64,000 nt of DNA. It comes from JBAOHV01 sp964450685 (lineage in GTDB: Bacteria; Actinomycetota; Acidimicrobiia; Acidimicrobiales; Microtrichaceae). Both the position numbers and the translations under genes were made by a program. The notes beneath the pieces were generated by a model. The model did not search any database. It was not told the DNA's origin and saw nothing but the letters and a program-made list of their open reading frames with translations. Position 1 is the stretch's first letter. Each line of letters starts with the position of its first letter. This document shows positions 36,423 through 44,568 of this stretch, piece by piece. The stretch is taken from NCBI GenBank assembly GCA_964450685.1, contig CAYVDN010000009.1, positions 1-64,000 on the forward strand. The letters run 5' to 3'.

Positions 36423-36889
36423 CCGCAGTGACCCCTTATCCCCGGATCCAGCAGACCGAGTTGGACCCGGTCGGACTGATCGCAGCGACACAGCGCCCGG
36501 ACTGCGGGGCGCTGGCGACGTTCGTCGGAGTCGTACGCGACAACCACGACGGTAGAGCCGTGGTCTCGCTCGAGTACACCGCCCACGAACGCATCGCCGA
36601 GCACACGATCCGCGAGATCGAACAGGAAGTGCTGGCCGAGTTCGGAGTGGCCGAGTGCCGGGTGGTGCACAGGGTCGGGAAGCTGGCGATCGGCGACGCC
36701 GCGATCGTCGCAGTCGTCCGCTCCGGTCACCGGGCCGAGGCGTTCGCCGCTGTCGCCGAGGTGGTCGACCGGGTCAAGCACCGCGCTCCGATCTGGAAGG
36801 AGGAGCACTACACCGACGGCACCAGCGCGTTTGTTCAAGGATGCTCGATCGCTCCTTCCACCGCGGAGTCGACGGAGACCCCGGCGTGA
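36419..36889 (+). CDS. moaE: Molybdopterin synthase catalytic subunit MoaE
   Basis: MoaE inserts two sulfurs into the precursor pterin with MoaD. The 156-residue protein shows GALATFVGVVRD, VSLEYTAHERIAE, RVGKLAIGDAAIVAVVRSGHR and KHRAPIWKEEHY with the catalytic lysines. It is coupled by four-base overlaps on both sides, to moaD and moeA. Confidence 0.93.
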   Translation: MTAVTPYPRIQQTELDPVGLIAATQRPDCGALATFVGVVRDNHDGRAVVSLEYTAHERIAEHTIREIEQEVLAEFGVAECRVVHRVGKLAIGDAAIVAVVRSGHRAEAFAAVAEVVDRVKHRAPIWKEEHYTDGTSAFVQGCSIAPSTAESTETPA

Positions 36890-38088
36890 CGACGGTCGAC
36901 GAGGTGAGCGCGCTCGTCGACGCAATGGTGGCGCCGCTGGACTCCGAACAGCTGGACGTGCTCGACGCGGTGGGACGGGTGCTGTCCGCCTCCCCGGTGG
37001 CGGCCCACGCGCTGCCTCTGTTCGACCAGAGCGCTATGGACGGCTACGCCGTGGCGCACAGCGACATCTCCGACGCGCCGGTCACCTTGCCCGTCAGCAT
37101 CGAGGTGGCTGCCCGAGGGCACACGACGATGCCCCAGTTGTCCCCCGGCACGGCGGCCCGTGTGTTCACCGGTGGCCTCCTGCCTGACGGGGCGGACACC
37201 ATCGTCCGCCAGGAGCTCACGACCTCCGTCACCGGCGGCGTCCGGTTCGACGAAGCGGTCGAGCCCGGGACCGATGTCCGCCGACGTGGTGAGGAGCTGT
37301 CGACGGGTGCCGCCATGTGCGAACCGGGCACGATGCTCAACCCGGGCCTCCTCGGCGCTCTGGTCGTCGCAGGGGTGACCGAGGTCTCGGTGAGACGCCG
37401 GCCACGGGTGGGCATCGTCGTCACCGGCGACGAGATAGTCGCGCCCGGCGCGGGCCTATCACTCGGCCAGGTTACTGACAGCAACGGACCGCTGCTGGCA
37501 GCGACCTTGCGGGGATGGGGTCTCGAGACGGTTCGCAACGGCCGAGCCGGAGACGATCCGGACCTGATCGCCGCAGCAGTCGACGACGCTGCCCGCGACG
37601 CGGATCTTGTCATCACGACCGGTGGCGTGTCGGTCGGGGACTACGACCTGGTGCCAGTGGTGGCGGAGCGGCTCGGTTTCAACAGGGTGCTCTGGAAGGT
37701 CGCCCAGCGACCCGGCGGGCCGCTGTATGTGGCCGAGCGCGACGGGACCGTGCTCGTCGGGCTCCCCGGCAACCCTGCCGCCGTGTTCGTCAACCTGCAT
37801 GTGCACATCCGGCGGATCCTCGACCGATTCGCCGGTCTGGACCCCGCGTCACGGTGGCAGCGGGGTGTGTGCGTCTCGCGACCCCCGTCCGCTCCCGGCA
37901 GGGTCATGTGGGCGCGCTGTTCTATGTCCACCGACCCCGACGGGGTGGTGCATCTCCAGCCGCTGTCGCGGCAGGGCTCGCACATGCTCTCCAACCTGGC
38001 TGACGCCGACGCGCTGGTGCGTGTCGACCCGGATGCGGATCTAGACCGGCCTGCCCTGGTGCTGCCCTGGACCCCGTTGGTCCACTGA
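36886..38088 (+). CDS. moeA: Molybdopterin molybdenumtransferase MoeA
   Basis: MoeA inserts molybdate into adenylylated molybdopterin. The 400-residue protein has FDQSAMDGYAV, FTGGLLPDGADTIVRQE, VTDSNGPLLAATLRGWG, TTGGVSVGDYDLV and LPGNPAAVFV, all family signatures. I chose the GTG that overlaps the moaE stop (GTGA); an in-frame ATG 45 bases upstream lies inside moaE. It closes the cofactor operon. Confidence 0.93.
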   Translation: MTTVDEVSALVDAMVAPLDSEQLDVLDAVGRVLSASPVAAHALPLFDQSAMDGYAVAHSDISDAPVTLPVSIEVAARGHTTMPQLSPGTAARVFTGGLLPDGADTIVRQELTTSVTGGVRFDEAVEPGTDVRRRGEELSTGAAMCEPGTMLNPGLLGALVVAGVTEVSVRRRPRVGIVVTGDEIVAPGAGLSLGQVTDSNGPLLAATLRGWGLETVRNGRAGDDPDLIAAAVDDAARDADLVITTGGVSVGDYDLVPVVAERLGFNRVLWKVAQRPGGPLYVAERDGTVLVGLPGNPAAVFVNLHVHIRRILDRFAGLDPASRWQRGVCVSRPPSAPGRVMWARCSMSTDPDGVVHLQPLSRQGSHMLSNLADADALVRVDPDADLDRPALVLPWTPLVH

Positions 38089-38109
38089 CGACACCGGTGG
38101 AACCTGTGG

Positions 38110-39237
38110 TCAGCCCGGCGGTCGCACGGCGAGGCTGTCCGCGGATACCTGGACGCCGGACGGATCGACCACCTCGAAGTCGCCCCCTGACAGCTGGCGC
38201 AGCGTGTCCAGATCGGCGTTGTCCCAGCGACTGTCGGGCGCTCCGCGCACGGCGAAGCCGGGGCCGGTGTCCGACAGGATCAGGCCATGGCGTTGCAGCG
38301 CCTCTGCCACGACCCGCGCCTGGGGGCCCAGCCCCGACAGATCGACGTCGGAGCGGAGGCGTAGCCATGCGCCCTGTGGAGGGGCGTCCGGGTCGGGTGA
38401 GCGACCGTCGCCACGCCTGGCAGGCCAGATCGAGCGTCCAGCTGCCGAGGACTCGATCCCGGCGAGGACCACGTGGTCGATGCTTCCCGACGCCACCTGG
38501 TCGTACGTGATCACCCCGGGCAGCAGGGGTAGACCAGCGGCGATCGTCGAGCCCCGCGGGTAGTCGTTGGAGTCGGTTCTGTAGTGGGCGCCGGAGTCCG
38601 CTTCCCAGCGTCCGAACCAGGAGCGTGTGCTGAGCAGCTCCCAGACCTGCGAGCTGGACGGATCGACGCCCACGTAGTGCATGTCGAAGCCGTAGGTGGG
38701 CATCGACTCGATGTACGCGGGGTCGGTGATCGGGTACGGGCCCGGGAAGCTGGTCGCGGGACTCAGCATGATGTCCACGTCGCGGCGAGGTGTGGACGAG
38801 TCGACGAAGTTGTAGGGGATGCCGAAGACGACGCCTTCGACGACCCGGCCGCTGAACCCCGCACGGAGTGGGATGTGGTCGATCGCTGCGATCCATCGTT
38901 CGCTGTCGCCCGAAACGGGAAGATCGGTCGCGGTGCGGCGGAACAGGTTGTCCGCCGGCATCAGGACCGGAAGGGAACCGAAGCGCGGCACGAAGAACGG
39001 TGGTGGCCGCAGGAGCCATGCTCCGATTCCAGCCAGAACGGCGACCGCCGCCAGCGGCACCGCGACAACAGGTCGGCCGTTGGTTCGCCCTCGTCGGGCG
39101 CGGATCGATCGGCGCGCAACGAGCACGACAGCGACCGCGGCGGTGACGAGAGCGAGCAGCAACAACAGCCCGGGGATCAGTTGCTCGGACCCCGGGAGGA
39201 CCACGTCAGGGCCGACGGTCCCCCCGCTCCGTTCCAT
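38110..39237 (-). CDS. Membrane-anchored exported protein of a conserved uncharacterised family
   Basis: This 375-residue protein has two hydrophobic segments near the N-terminus (about 20-40 and 58-76) and a long exported domain. From memory the pattern is shared with secreted proteins of other soil actinobacteria: a DN-motif start, FGIPYNFVDSS, FPGPYPITDPAYIES, QVWELLSTRSWFGRWEADSG, GLPLLPGVITYDQVASG, SIDHVVLAGIESS and WLRLRSDVDLSGLGPQARVV. I know no function for that family. The segment about 110-360 looks like an all-beta sandwich. It stands alone between the cofactor genes and the DUF1996 gene. Confidence 0.75.
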   Translation of the reverse strand: MERSGGTVGPDVVLPGSEQLIPGLLLLLALVTAAVAVVLVARRSIRARRGRTNGRPVVAVPLAAVAVLAGIGAWLLRPPPFFVPRFGSLPVLMPADNLFRRTATDLPVSGDSERWIAAIDHIPLRAGFSGRVVEGVVFGIPYNFVDSSTPRRDVDIMLSPATSFPGPYPITDPAYIESMPTYGFDMHYVGVDPSSSQVWELLSTRSWFGRWEADSGAHYRTDSNDYPRGSTIAAGLPLLPGVITYDQVASGSIDHVVLAGIESSAAGRSIWPARRGDGRSPDPDAPPQGAWLRLRSDVDLSGLGPQARVVAEALQRHGLILSDTGPGFAVRGAPDSRWDNADLDTLRQLSGGDFEVVDPSGVQVSADSLAVRPPG

Positions 39238-39259
39238 CGCCGGATGGTACTCACCGCCG

Positions 39260-40286
39260 GCGTCGGATGGTCAGCGTGTGAGGGCTTGGCCGTCGCCGAG
39301 GAGGTTCATCTGGCAGTCGTAGCCGCCCTTGTAGCAGTTGTCGATGATGCGTTGGAAGACTGCGCGGTCCCAGCCGTTCATCCAGTCGGCGTGGCCTGAG
39401 TAGCCGGCGGGGCCGGTGTACATGTCGCTTGAGAGTCGCCAGGTGGTCATGCCTGTGGTGGGGACTCGGTAGCGGTAGTTCTGGGTGACCTGGGCGAGGG
39501 GGACTGGGTGGGTTGATGGGCAACCCTTGTCGGGCCAGCCGGCGCCGTAGGCCATGTGTGATTTGTGGTCTGGGGAGTCGAGGTTGACGCCGTCCCAGCA
39601 CTGGGGGAAGACGATGCTCATGACGAGGAGTTGTCCGGGGCTGCAGTTGGGGAAGGTGGCGGAGTCGGTGATGTTGGGGCCGTTGCCTTCGGTGCAGGAG
39701 TAGCGGACGCGGTCCTGGGCGGTGGTGGATCGGGAGTTGCCGGCGATCATGCGGAGTCCGGTGGGGAAGTTCTGGATGGTTTCGGGGCGGACGCCGTCGT
39801 AGCCGGTCTTGTAATAGACCTGCAGGCCGTTTTCGTCGTCGCCTTGTGTGGAGTTGGAAACGACTGCTCTGTTGGTGGCGGTGTCGACGATCGCGGGTGC
39901 CCAGTAGGCGGTGCGGTTGGCTGTGCCGCCTTCGCAGGTGGAGTTGCCTGTGGTGGCGACTGATTCGGGTGTGGTGTTGGCGTTGATGGCGGTGTTGCCG
40001 AAGAAGGCGTGGAGGTGGCTGGCTCCGGGTTGGCCGGGGGCGACGATGGGGTCGTCGTAGCGCATGTGGGAGAAGGAGCAGTTGGTGCGGAATTGTGCGC
40101 TTCCGTCGCTGAGGAATTTGGAGTATCCGGCGGGGCCGATGAGGGCGCTGGAGGCTCCGGTGTCGCCGGTGGGCAGGGTTGCGGGGTCGACCTGGATGCC
40201 TTGGCCGCTGCTCGAGGTCGGTGTCGACGGCGACGAAGAAGTGGATGGTGAGGACGGTGTGGACGAGACCGGAACCGTCGACGAGG
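39260..40286. repeat. Direct repeat copy A, 1,027 bp, shared with 44569-45595
   Basis: From GCGTCGGATGG at 39260 to CGACGAGG at 40286 the sequence matches 44569-45595, in the same orientation and 5,309 bp away. The encoded proteins are identical over all 338 shared residues, and reading frames on the other strand are also identical, so the DNA is identical or nearly so. The repeat covers the DUF1996 domain, its Ser/Pro/Thr linker, the stop codon and 11 bases beyond. Confidence 0.95.
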
Positions 40287-40431
40287 ACACTGCCGGCGTG
40301 GTCGACTGCGTCGGTCGTGGTGGGGGTGCGCTGGTCGCCAGACAGGATGTGGCAGCGAGGCTGATCGCGATCACCCCCGTGAGGGTGCGGAGCGGGCGTG
40401 CAGAGGCGATGGCTACTCGACGCGACAGCAT
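39271..40431 (-). CDS. DUF1996 lipoprotein, copy A
   Basis: This 386-residue exported protein has a basic N-terminus, a hydrophobic signal and lipobox LAATSC (about residues 25-30), a Ser/Thr/Pro linker (about 35-75) and a DUF1996 domain with SHMRYDDPIVAPG, ASHLHAFFGN, YWAPAIVD and YGAGWPDKGCP. DUF1996 proteins are secreted in fungi and bacteria; function is unknown, and the conserved His, Asp and Cys residues hint at metal or sugar binding. Residues 49-386 are identical to copy B (44580-45803), while the signal and first part of the linker differ. The coding strand is unusually C- and A-rich. Confidence 0.88.
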   Translation of the reverse strand: MLSRRVAIASARPLRTLTGVIAISLAATSCLATSAPPPRPTQSTTPAVSSSTVPVSSTPSSPSTSSSPSTPTSSSGQGIQVDPATLPTGDTGASSALIGPAGYSKFLSDGSAQFRTNCSFSHMRYDDPIVAPGQPGASHLHAFFGNTAINANTTPESVATTGNSTCEGGTANRTAYWAPAIVDTATNRAVVSNSTQGDDENGLQVYYKTGYDGVRPETIQNFPTGLRMIAGNSRSTTAQDRVRYSCTEGNGPNITDSATFPNCSPGQLLVMSIVFPQCWDGVNLDSPDHKSHMAYGAGWPDKGCPSTHPVPLAQVTQNYRYRVPTTGMTTWRLSSDMYTGPAGYSGHADWMNGWDRAVFQRIIDNCYKGGYDCQMNLLGDGQALTR

Positions 40432-40491
40432 GGATAGGTCATCGGACCTATGTGGCCAGGACTTGAGTGTCGGGCCGGGAGACAGGACCCG

Positions 40492-41175
40492 CTAAGGCGC
40501 TGAGAGCCACTCGTTGATCTCGGGTGCGTTCGAATAGACGAGGTGCTCGGTGTGGATGCTCGGAGTCACCTGCGTTCCCAGCCGCCTTGCGTACTCCTCG
40601 ATCCCCACCAGGACACCGGAGCCGGCGCAAACCCACCCCAGATCTTCACACGACGCGCCAGCCGTCGCTTCCTCGAGACCGCCGGTCCAGTAGACAACTA
40701 CGGCGACCGATGGATCGGGCATACATGGGGAGCTGTCGTCCGGGACCGGATCATCGACGATCGCGCCGGCCAGCCTTCCCTGCAGTGTCTCGCCACGGCA
40801 GATGACAGCGCCGAGCAAGCCGCCGCCGTTACTGAAGCCGTGCAGCACCACCCGCCTGCATCCGGCGTCGTCGACCACCTCGGTCACGCGCCGGAGAGCA
40901 TCGTCGTACGACTCGGGGCTGTCGTAGGTCCACATCCGGCCGTCGCCCGTGGGGTTGGCGGAGTTCCCGTCGGGGCGCAGCACCGCGTAGCCGTCTCTCA
41001 TCGCCGGCGGGGCACCCTGCTCGCTGCGTCCATGGACCTGCACCAGACACCGATCGGCGCTGAAACCGGCGGGGACACTTCCCGCGTTCGCAGTCCCCTC
41101 GCTGTCGGCGCAGCTGACCGATCCCAGCCCTGCGATCACGAGCAGAGCGACCAGCGATCGGGCCCGTGACTCCAT
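40492..41175 (-). CDS. Secreted alpha/beta-hydrolase lipoprotein
   Basis: This 227-residue protein begins with a lipoprotein signal (VALLVIAGLGSVSC) and then shows a hydrolase core: RRVVLHGFSNGGGLLGAVIC holds the nucleophile elbow G-F-S-N-G, followed by GAIVDDPVPD, a possible acid region, and IHTEH near the end for the histidine. It resembles dienelactone hydrolase or feruloyl-esterase-like proteins. Four to six cysteines suggest disulphides. ATG 41175 is the start directly before the signal. Substrate unknown. Confidence 0.75.
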   Translation of the reverse strand: MESRARSLVALLVIAGLGSVSCADSEGTANAGSVPAGFSADRCLVQVHGRSEQGAPPAMRDGYAVLRPDGNSANPTGDGRMWTYDSPESYDDALRRVTEVVDDAGCRRVVLHGFSNGGGLLGAVICRGETLQGRLAGAIVDDPVPDDSSPCMPDPSVAVVVYWTGGLEEATAGASCEDLGWVCAGSGVLVGIEEYARRLGTQVTPSIHTEHLVYSNAPEINEWLSAP

Positions 41176-41224
41176 GTCGGCGCAGCCTAACTGGCACCCG
41201 GGCGGGATAGTTCCGACGCGGCGA

Positions 41225-41230
41225 TACGCT
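41225..41230 (+). promoter_or_regulatory. -10 box TACGCT of a leaderless promoter
   Basis: TACGCT is followed by six bases and GTG 41237. It lies in the 61-bp divergent region between the hydrolase gene and the exported-protein gene and decides the start of the latter. Confidence 0.5.
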
Positions 41231-41236
41231 GGCTCG

Positions 41237-41899
41237 GTGGCTGAGCGGAGTGCCGGCAGGACGGCTGCGGTGTTGGTTGTCGGGGTCCTGGTCGGTCTCG
41301 TCGCGGTCGTGATGGTGCTGCGAGCCGGATCGGACGACCGGGATGTGGCTGATGATTCGACGTCCACCCAGCTGACGACGACGGTCGCTAGTCCGGTGGA
41401 CGGATCGGAAGCAGTCGGCGCGTGTGAGAACGTCCACGCGGGGCACCAGATGAAGATGTGGAACCCGACGATGGCAGACGAGATGGTCGATGCCGACTGC
41501 GGATGGCCCTACCCGCCTTTCGAGCTGGAACCCGCCGAGGGCGAGGACGACGCGTCCTTGGATGCCGCGTTCGAACCCAGGCGCTACTCGGAGATCTGGC
41601 AGGTGATAACCGCCGCACGACTGGGTACCTGCGCGGTGGCGACCGACCTCAACGGTGGTGGACCCGGCGCGTTGTTCGAGTTCACCTACAGCGTCGGCCC
41701 GGCGGGCTGCCCGGAGGCTCGGCCAGACGGTGAGCTGGTCGTCGCTGAGTACGGCACCGAAGCCCAGCGCGACGCCGCAGCGAACGAGGCGGGCGATGGG
41801 ATCAGCATGGTTCTGGGCCGCTGGAACGTCCGGCTGACCGGTAGGGCGGAGCAGCTCGAGTCGGCGTTGGTCGAAATCGGGGCGCAGCGTGCCGGCTGA
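41237..41899 (+). CDS. Exported membrane-anchored protein of unknown function
   Basis: This 220-residue protein has a short basic N-terminus, one membrane helix (about 10-30, AAVLVVGVLVGLVAVVMVL), a Thr/Ser-rich linker and an exported domain with four cysteines (ACENV, DCGWPYPPF, GTCAV, GCPEA). I do not recognise a family. GTG 41237 is chosen because a TACGCT box lies six bases before it; the open frame extends 21 codons upstream across the promoter. The stop overlaps the start of the polymerase-like gene by 11 bases, so it may belong to the polysaccharide operon. Confidence 0.7.
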   Translation: MAERSAGRTAAVLVVGVLVGLVAVVMVLRAGSDDRDVADDSTSTQLTTTVASPVDGSEAVGACENVHAGHQMKMWNPTMADEMVDADCGWPYPPFELEPAEGEDDASLDAAFEPRRYSEIWQVITAARLGTCAVATDLNGGGPGALFEFTYSVGPAGCPEARPDGELVVAEYGTEAQRDAAANEAGDGISMVLGRWNVRLTGRAEQLESALVEIGAQRAG

Positions 41900-43208
41900 G
41901 ACGACACGACAGCGACCCGTGAGTGCACCGATCCGGCGCCGTGGACGACCCCGGCCGCTCGTCGACTTCGCAGCACCGATCTACCTGGTGCTCTATGTGC
42001 TGGTCGTCTTCGCTCCGTTCGAGGTGCTGATCGGCTACCAGCTCTCTATCCCCACATTCCTGATCTCGGTGTTCGGTGTCTGTGTGCTCGTCATAACTCC
42101 GACGGACCGTCTGAGGGTCATGCCGGTGAGCGTTGCGCTGCTCGGATTCGTCTCGTGGGGGCTGCTCAGCGTGCTGTGGAGCGACGACAGGGGATCGACC
42201 ATCTTGTTCGCTCGCTACGAGTTGGTTCCTATTGCGGTGACGATGGGAGTCGTAGGAACGATGGCCCCCAGGACCGCCGCGCGGACGTTGCTCACCACCT
42301 CCCTGGCTCTGTGCGGGTGGAGTCTGGTCGCCTCGCTCGTGCTACCCGCGTCCAGGGCGTTGATCGAGGAGGACGGCACTGTCGAAACGGCGTTCCGCGG
42401 TACGTTCGGTCACAAGAACTCCCTTGGAATATTCACGGTTCTGACCCTGGCGATGGTGCTGGGGCTATATCGCGGTCGTTGGCGAAGGACCATCATCGTC
42501 CTGCTCATCATCACCGCTGTGGCGACGCGTTCTGCGACGACGGCCAGTGGCCTTCTGGCGATCTCTTTCGTCTGGTTCTGGATCCTGGCCATCGGTCTGG
42601 GACGCAGCAGACGTGATCGTCGTCTGCTGTTTGCCGCATCGATCACCTCTGCGCTCGGAGCGCTGCTCAGCGCGTTCCGACTGGTTCCGCTCCTGCTCGA
42701 CGTCTACAACAAGGATCTGACCTTCTCCGGTCGGACCCACATCTGGAGCGCCACACTGGGAGCGGTCGTAGAACGTCCGCTCCAGGGCTACGGCTACGCG
42801 GGTGTGTTCACCGAGGTGCCCACCGTGCTCACGATGCAACTGTGGCACGAGATCGGATTCGAGGCCGCACACACCCACAGTGGTCCGATCAAGGTGCTAC
42901 TGGACGTCGGGCTCGTGGGATTCGTCCTGTTGTGCGCCTTCCTGATCGACCTGTTGCGCAGGGCGTTGCGACTCAACCGCGGCTCAGAGGCACGCCCCTA
43001 TGGGCTGTGGGGAGTGATGGCCCTCACCTCGCTGCTGGTCATGTCGCTGGCGGAGCCGCTGCTGAACGGGGCCTATCTCGGGTACCTGGTGATCCTGTGG
43101 TCCATCCTGGCACGACTGAACGCTGAATCGGTGCGGTCGGACCATCCCGTTCGCAGTTCTCGCGCCACCGTGTTCGGCCTGCGATCGGTATCGGGGATGT
43201 CGCTGTGA
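41889..43208 (+). CDS. O-antigen ligase/Wzy-like polysaccharide polymerase
   Basis: This 439-residue membrane protein has about eleven helices and the O-antigen ligase domain motifs FRGTFGHKNSLG and FSGRTHIW, with the extracellular loop residues HSGPIKVLLDVGLVG. Family members either polymerise lipid-linked sugar repeat units (Wzy) or ligate polymer to an acceptor (WaaL). In a monoderm actinobacterium a Wzy role in capsule or exopolysaccharide synthesis fits better. A GTG start overlaps the preceding gene, and the following glycosyltransferase overlaps its stop (GTGA). Confidence 0.85.
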   Translation: MPAETTRQRPVSAPIRRRGRPRPLVDFAAPIYLVLYVLVVFAPFEVLIGYQLSIPTFLISVFGVCVLVITPTDRLRVMPVSVALLGFVSWGLLSVLWSDDRGSTILFARYELVPIAVTMGVVGTMAPRTAARTLLTTSLALCGWSLVASLVLPASRALIEEDGTVETAFRGTFGHKNSLGIFTVLTLAMVLGLYRGRWRRTIIVLLIITAVATRSATTASGLLAISFVWFWILAIGLGRSRRDRRLLFAASITSALGALLSAFRLVPLLLDVYNKDLTFSGRTHIWSATLGAVVERPLQGYGYAGVFTEVPTVLTMQLWHEIGFEAAHTHSGPIKVLLDVGLVGFVLLCAFLIDLLRRALRLNRGSEARPYGLWGVMALTSLLVMSLAEPLLNGAYLGYLVILWSILARLNAESVRSDHPVRSSRATVFGLRSVSGMSL

Positions 43209-44413
43209 GGATCGCCTACCTGGTCAACCAGTATCCGATGCCGAGCCAGACGTTCATTCGTCGCGAAATCAGGGCGCTCGAGGCGCTCGGTCAGCCGATC
43301 CAGCGATACAGCATCCGTTCAGGGGCCGGTCTGGTGGTCGATGACGACGATCTCAAAGAGGTTCGCCGAACGAGGTCGGTACTCCGGGGCAGGCGAAGCC
43401 TGGTCGGTCTCGTCCGCTCGACTCTGGCAACGCTGCTGACCGACACCACCGGATTCATCCGGGCGTCTGCCCTGGCGCTCCGCCTGGGACGCCGGAGTCA
43501 GCGCGGCATCGGCGTCCACCTGGTGTATTTGGCCGAAGCCTGTGTCCTCCGTCGCTGGTTCGCCGAAGACGAGATCGACCATGTGCATTGTCATTTCGGC
43601 ACCAACGCACCAGCGGTAGCGCTGCTGGTGCGGACCCTGGGGGGACCCAGGTACAGCTTCACCGTGCACGGGCCCGAGGAGTTCGACAGCCCCGGACCTC
43701 TGAGGTTGCGTGAGAAGGTCCACGGGTCAGCGTTCGTGATTGCCATCAGCAGCTTCGGGCGGAGCCAGCTGTACCGCTGGAGCGACAAGGCGGACTGGCC
43801 GAAGATTCACGTGGTCCGCTGCGGCCTCGACGCGTCGTTCCTCGAGTTGGAGCCCCCGCCCACCCCGGACGTCGACCGGCTCGTCTGCGTCGGACGACTG
43901 GGCGAGCAGAAGGGGCAGCACATCCTGTTGGAGGCGGTGGCGCAGCTCGTCGATGACGGGCGGCCGGTGCATGTCGTGCTGGCCGGCGAGGGGCCGATGC
44001 GTCCTGAGCTCGAGTCGGCGATCGCCGACTCCGGACTGTCGGACAAGGTGACGATCACCGGCTGGATCGACAACGCTCAGGTCCGGCGCGAGATCCTCGG
44101 GTCCCGCGCCGTGGTTCTACCGAGCTTCGCCGAGGGCCTCCCCGTCGCTCTGATGGAGTCGCTCGCGCTGGCCCGACCGGTGGTCACGACGGCGATCGCG
44201 GGTGTACCCGAGTTGGTCGATGACGGGTGTGGATGGGTCGTGCCCGCAGGATCGGTCGAAGCATTGAGCTCTGCGCTTGCCGAGGTGCTCGACGAGGCTC
44301 CCACGAGACTCGACGAAAAGGGTTGGGTGGGTAGAGAGCGCGTGCTGAGTCGCCACGATGCCTCGACGGAGGCGGCGAAGTTGTTGGCGCTGTTCGAGGC
44401 GGCGGTCGGCTGA
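43205..44413 (+). CDS. GT4-family glycosyltransferase
   Basis: This 402-residue GT-B enzyme adds a sugar to a lipid-linked or growing glycan. The N-terminal half starts AYLVNQYPMPSQTFIRREI, a typical polysaccharide-synthesis GT4 opening. The C-terminal half has VGRLGEQKGQHILLEA, AGEGPMRPELE, and the nucleotide-sugar motif LPSFAEGLPVALMESLAL. It is coupled to the polymerase gene and followed by a strong terminator hairpin. Confidence 0.9.
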   Translation: MRIAYLVNQYPMPSQTFIRREIRALEALGQPIQRYSIRSGAGLVVDDDDLKEVRRTRSVLRGRRSLVGLVRSTLATLLTDTTGFIRASALALRLGRRSQRGIGVHLVYLAEACVLRRWFAEDEIDHVHCHFGTNAPAVALLVRTLGGPRYSFTVHGPEEFDSPGPLRLREKVHGSAFVIAISSFGRSQLYRWSDKADWPKIHVVRCGLDASFLELEPPPTPDVDRLVCVGRLGEQKGQHILLEAVAQLVDDGRPVHVVLAGEGPMRPELESAIADSGLSDKVTITGWIDNAQVRREILGSRAVVLPSFAEGLPVALMESLALARPVVTTAIAGVPELVDDGCGWVVPAGSVEALSSALAEVLDEAPTRLDEKGWVGRERVLSRHDASTEAAKLLALFEAAVG

Positions 44414-44464
44414 TCGGGCTCTCTCTCCCCCCCGACACGACTCGGTGCTCCACGAGGCGGAGAA

Positions 44465-44502
44465 CGCCGACGGCCGACACCCGGAGGTGTCGGCCGTCGG
44501 CG
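44465..44502. terminator. 17-bp perfect terminator hairpin
   Basis: CGCCGACGGCCGACACC (44465-44481), loop CGGA, and GGTGTCGGCCGTCGGCG (44486-44502) form a perfect stem between the glycosyltransferase gene and the convergent DUF1996 copy B. It probably serves both. Confidence 0.75.
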
Positions 44503-44568
44503 TCAGCTCGTCCGTGGGATGGCCGGACCAGCCGATGTCTGGGAACGTTGCGCTGCGTGGGAGGGGCA

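Noticed and set aside
39565..40251. Long open frames antisense to the DUF1996 domain (repeated at 44874-45560)
   Set aside because: They arise from the extreme G/T bias of that strand; the minus-strand frame has signal peptide and domain motifs.
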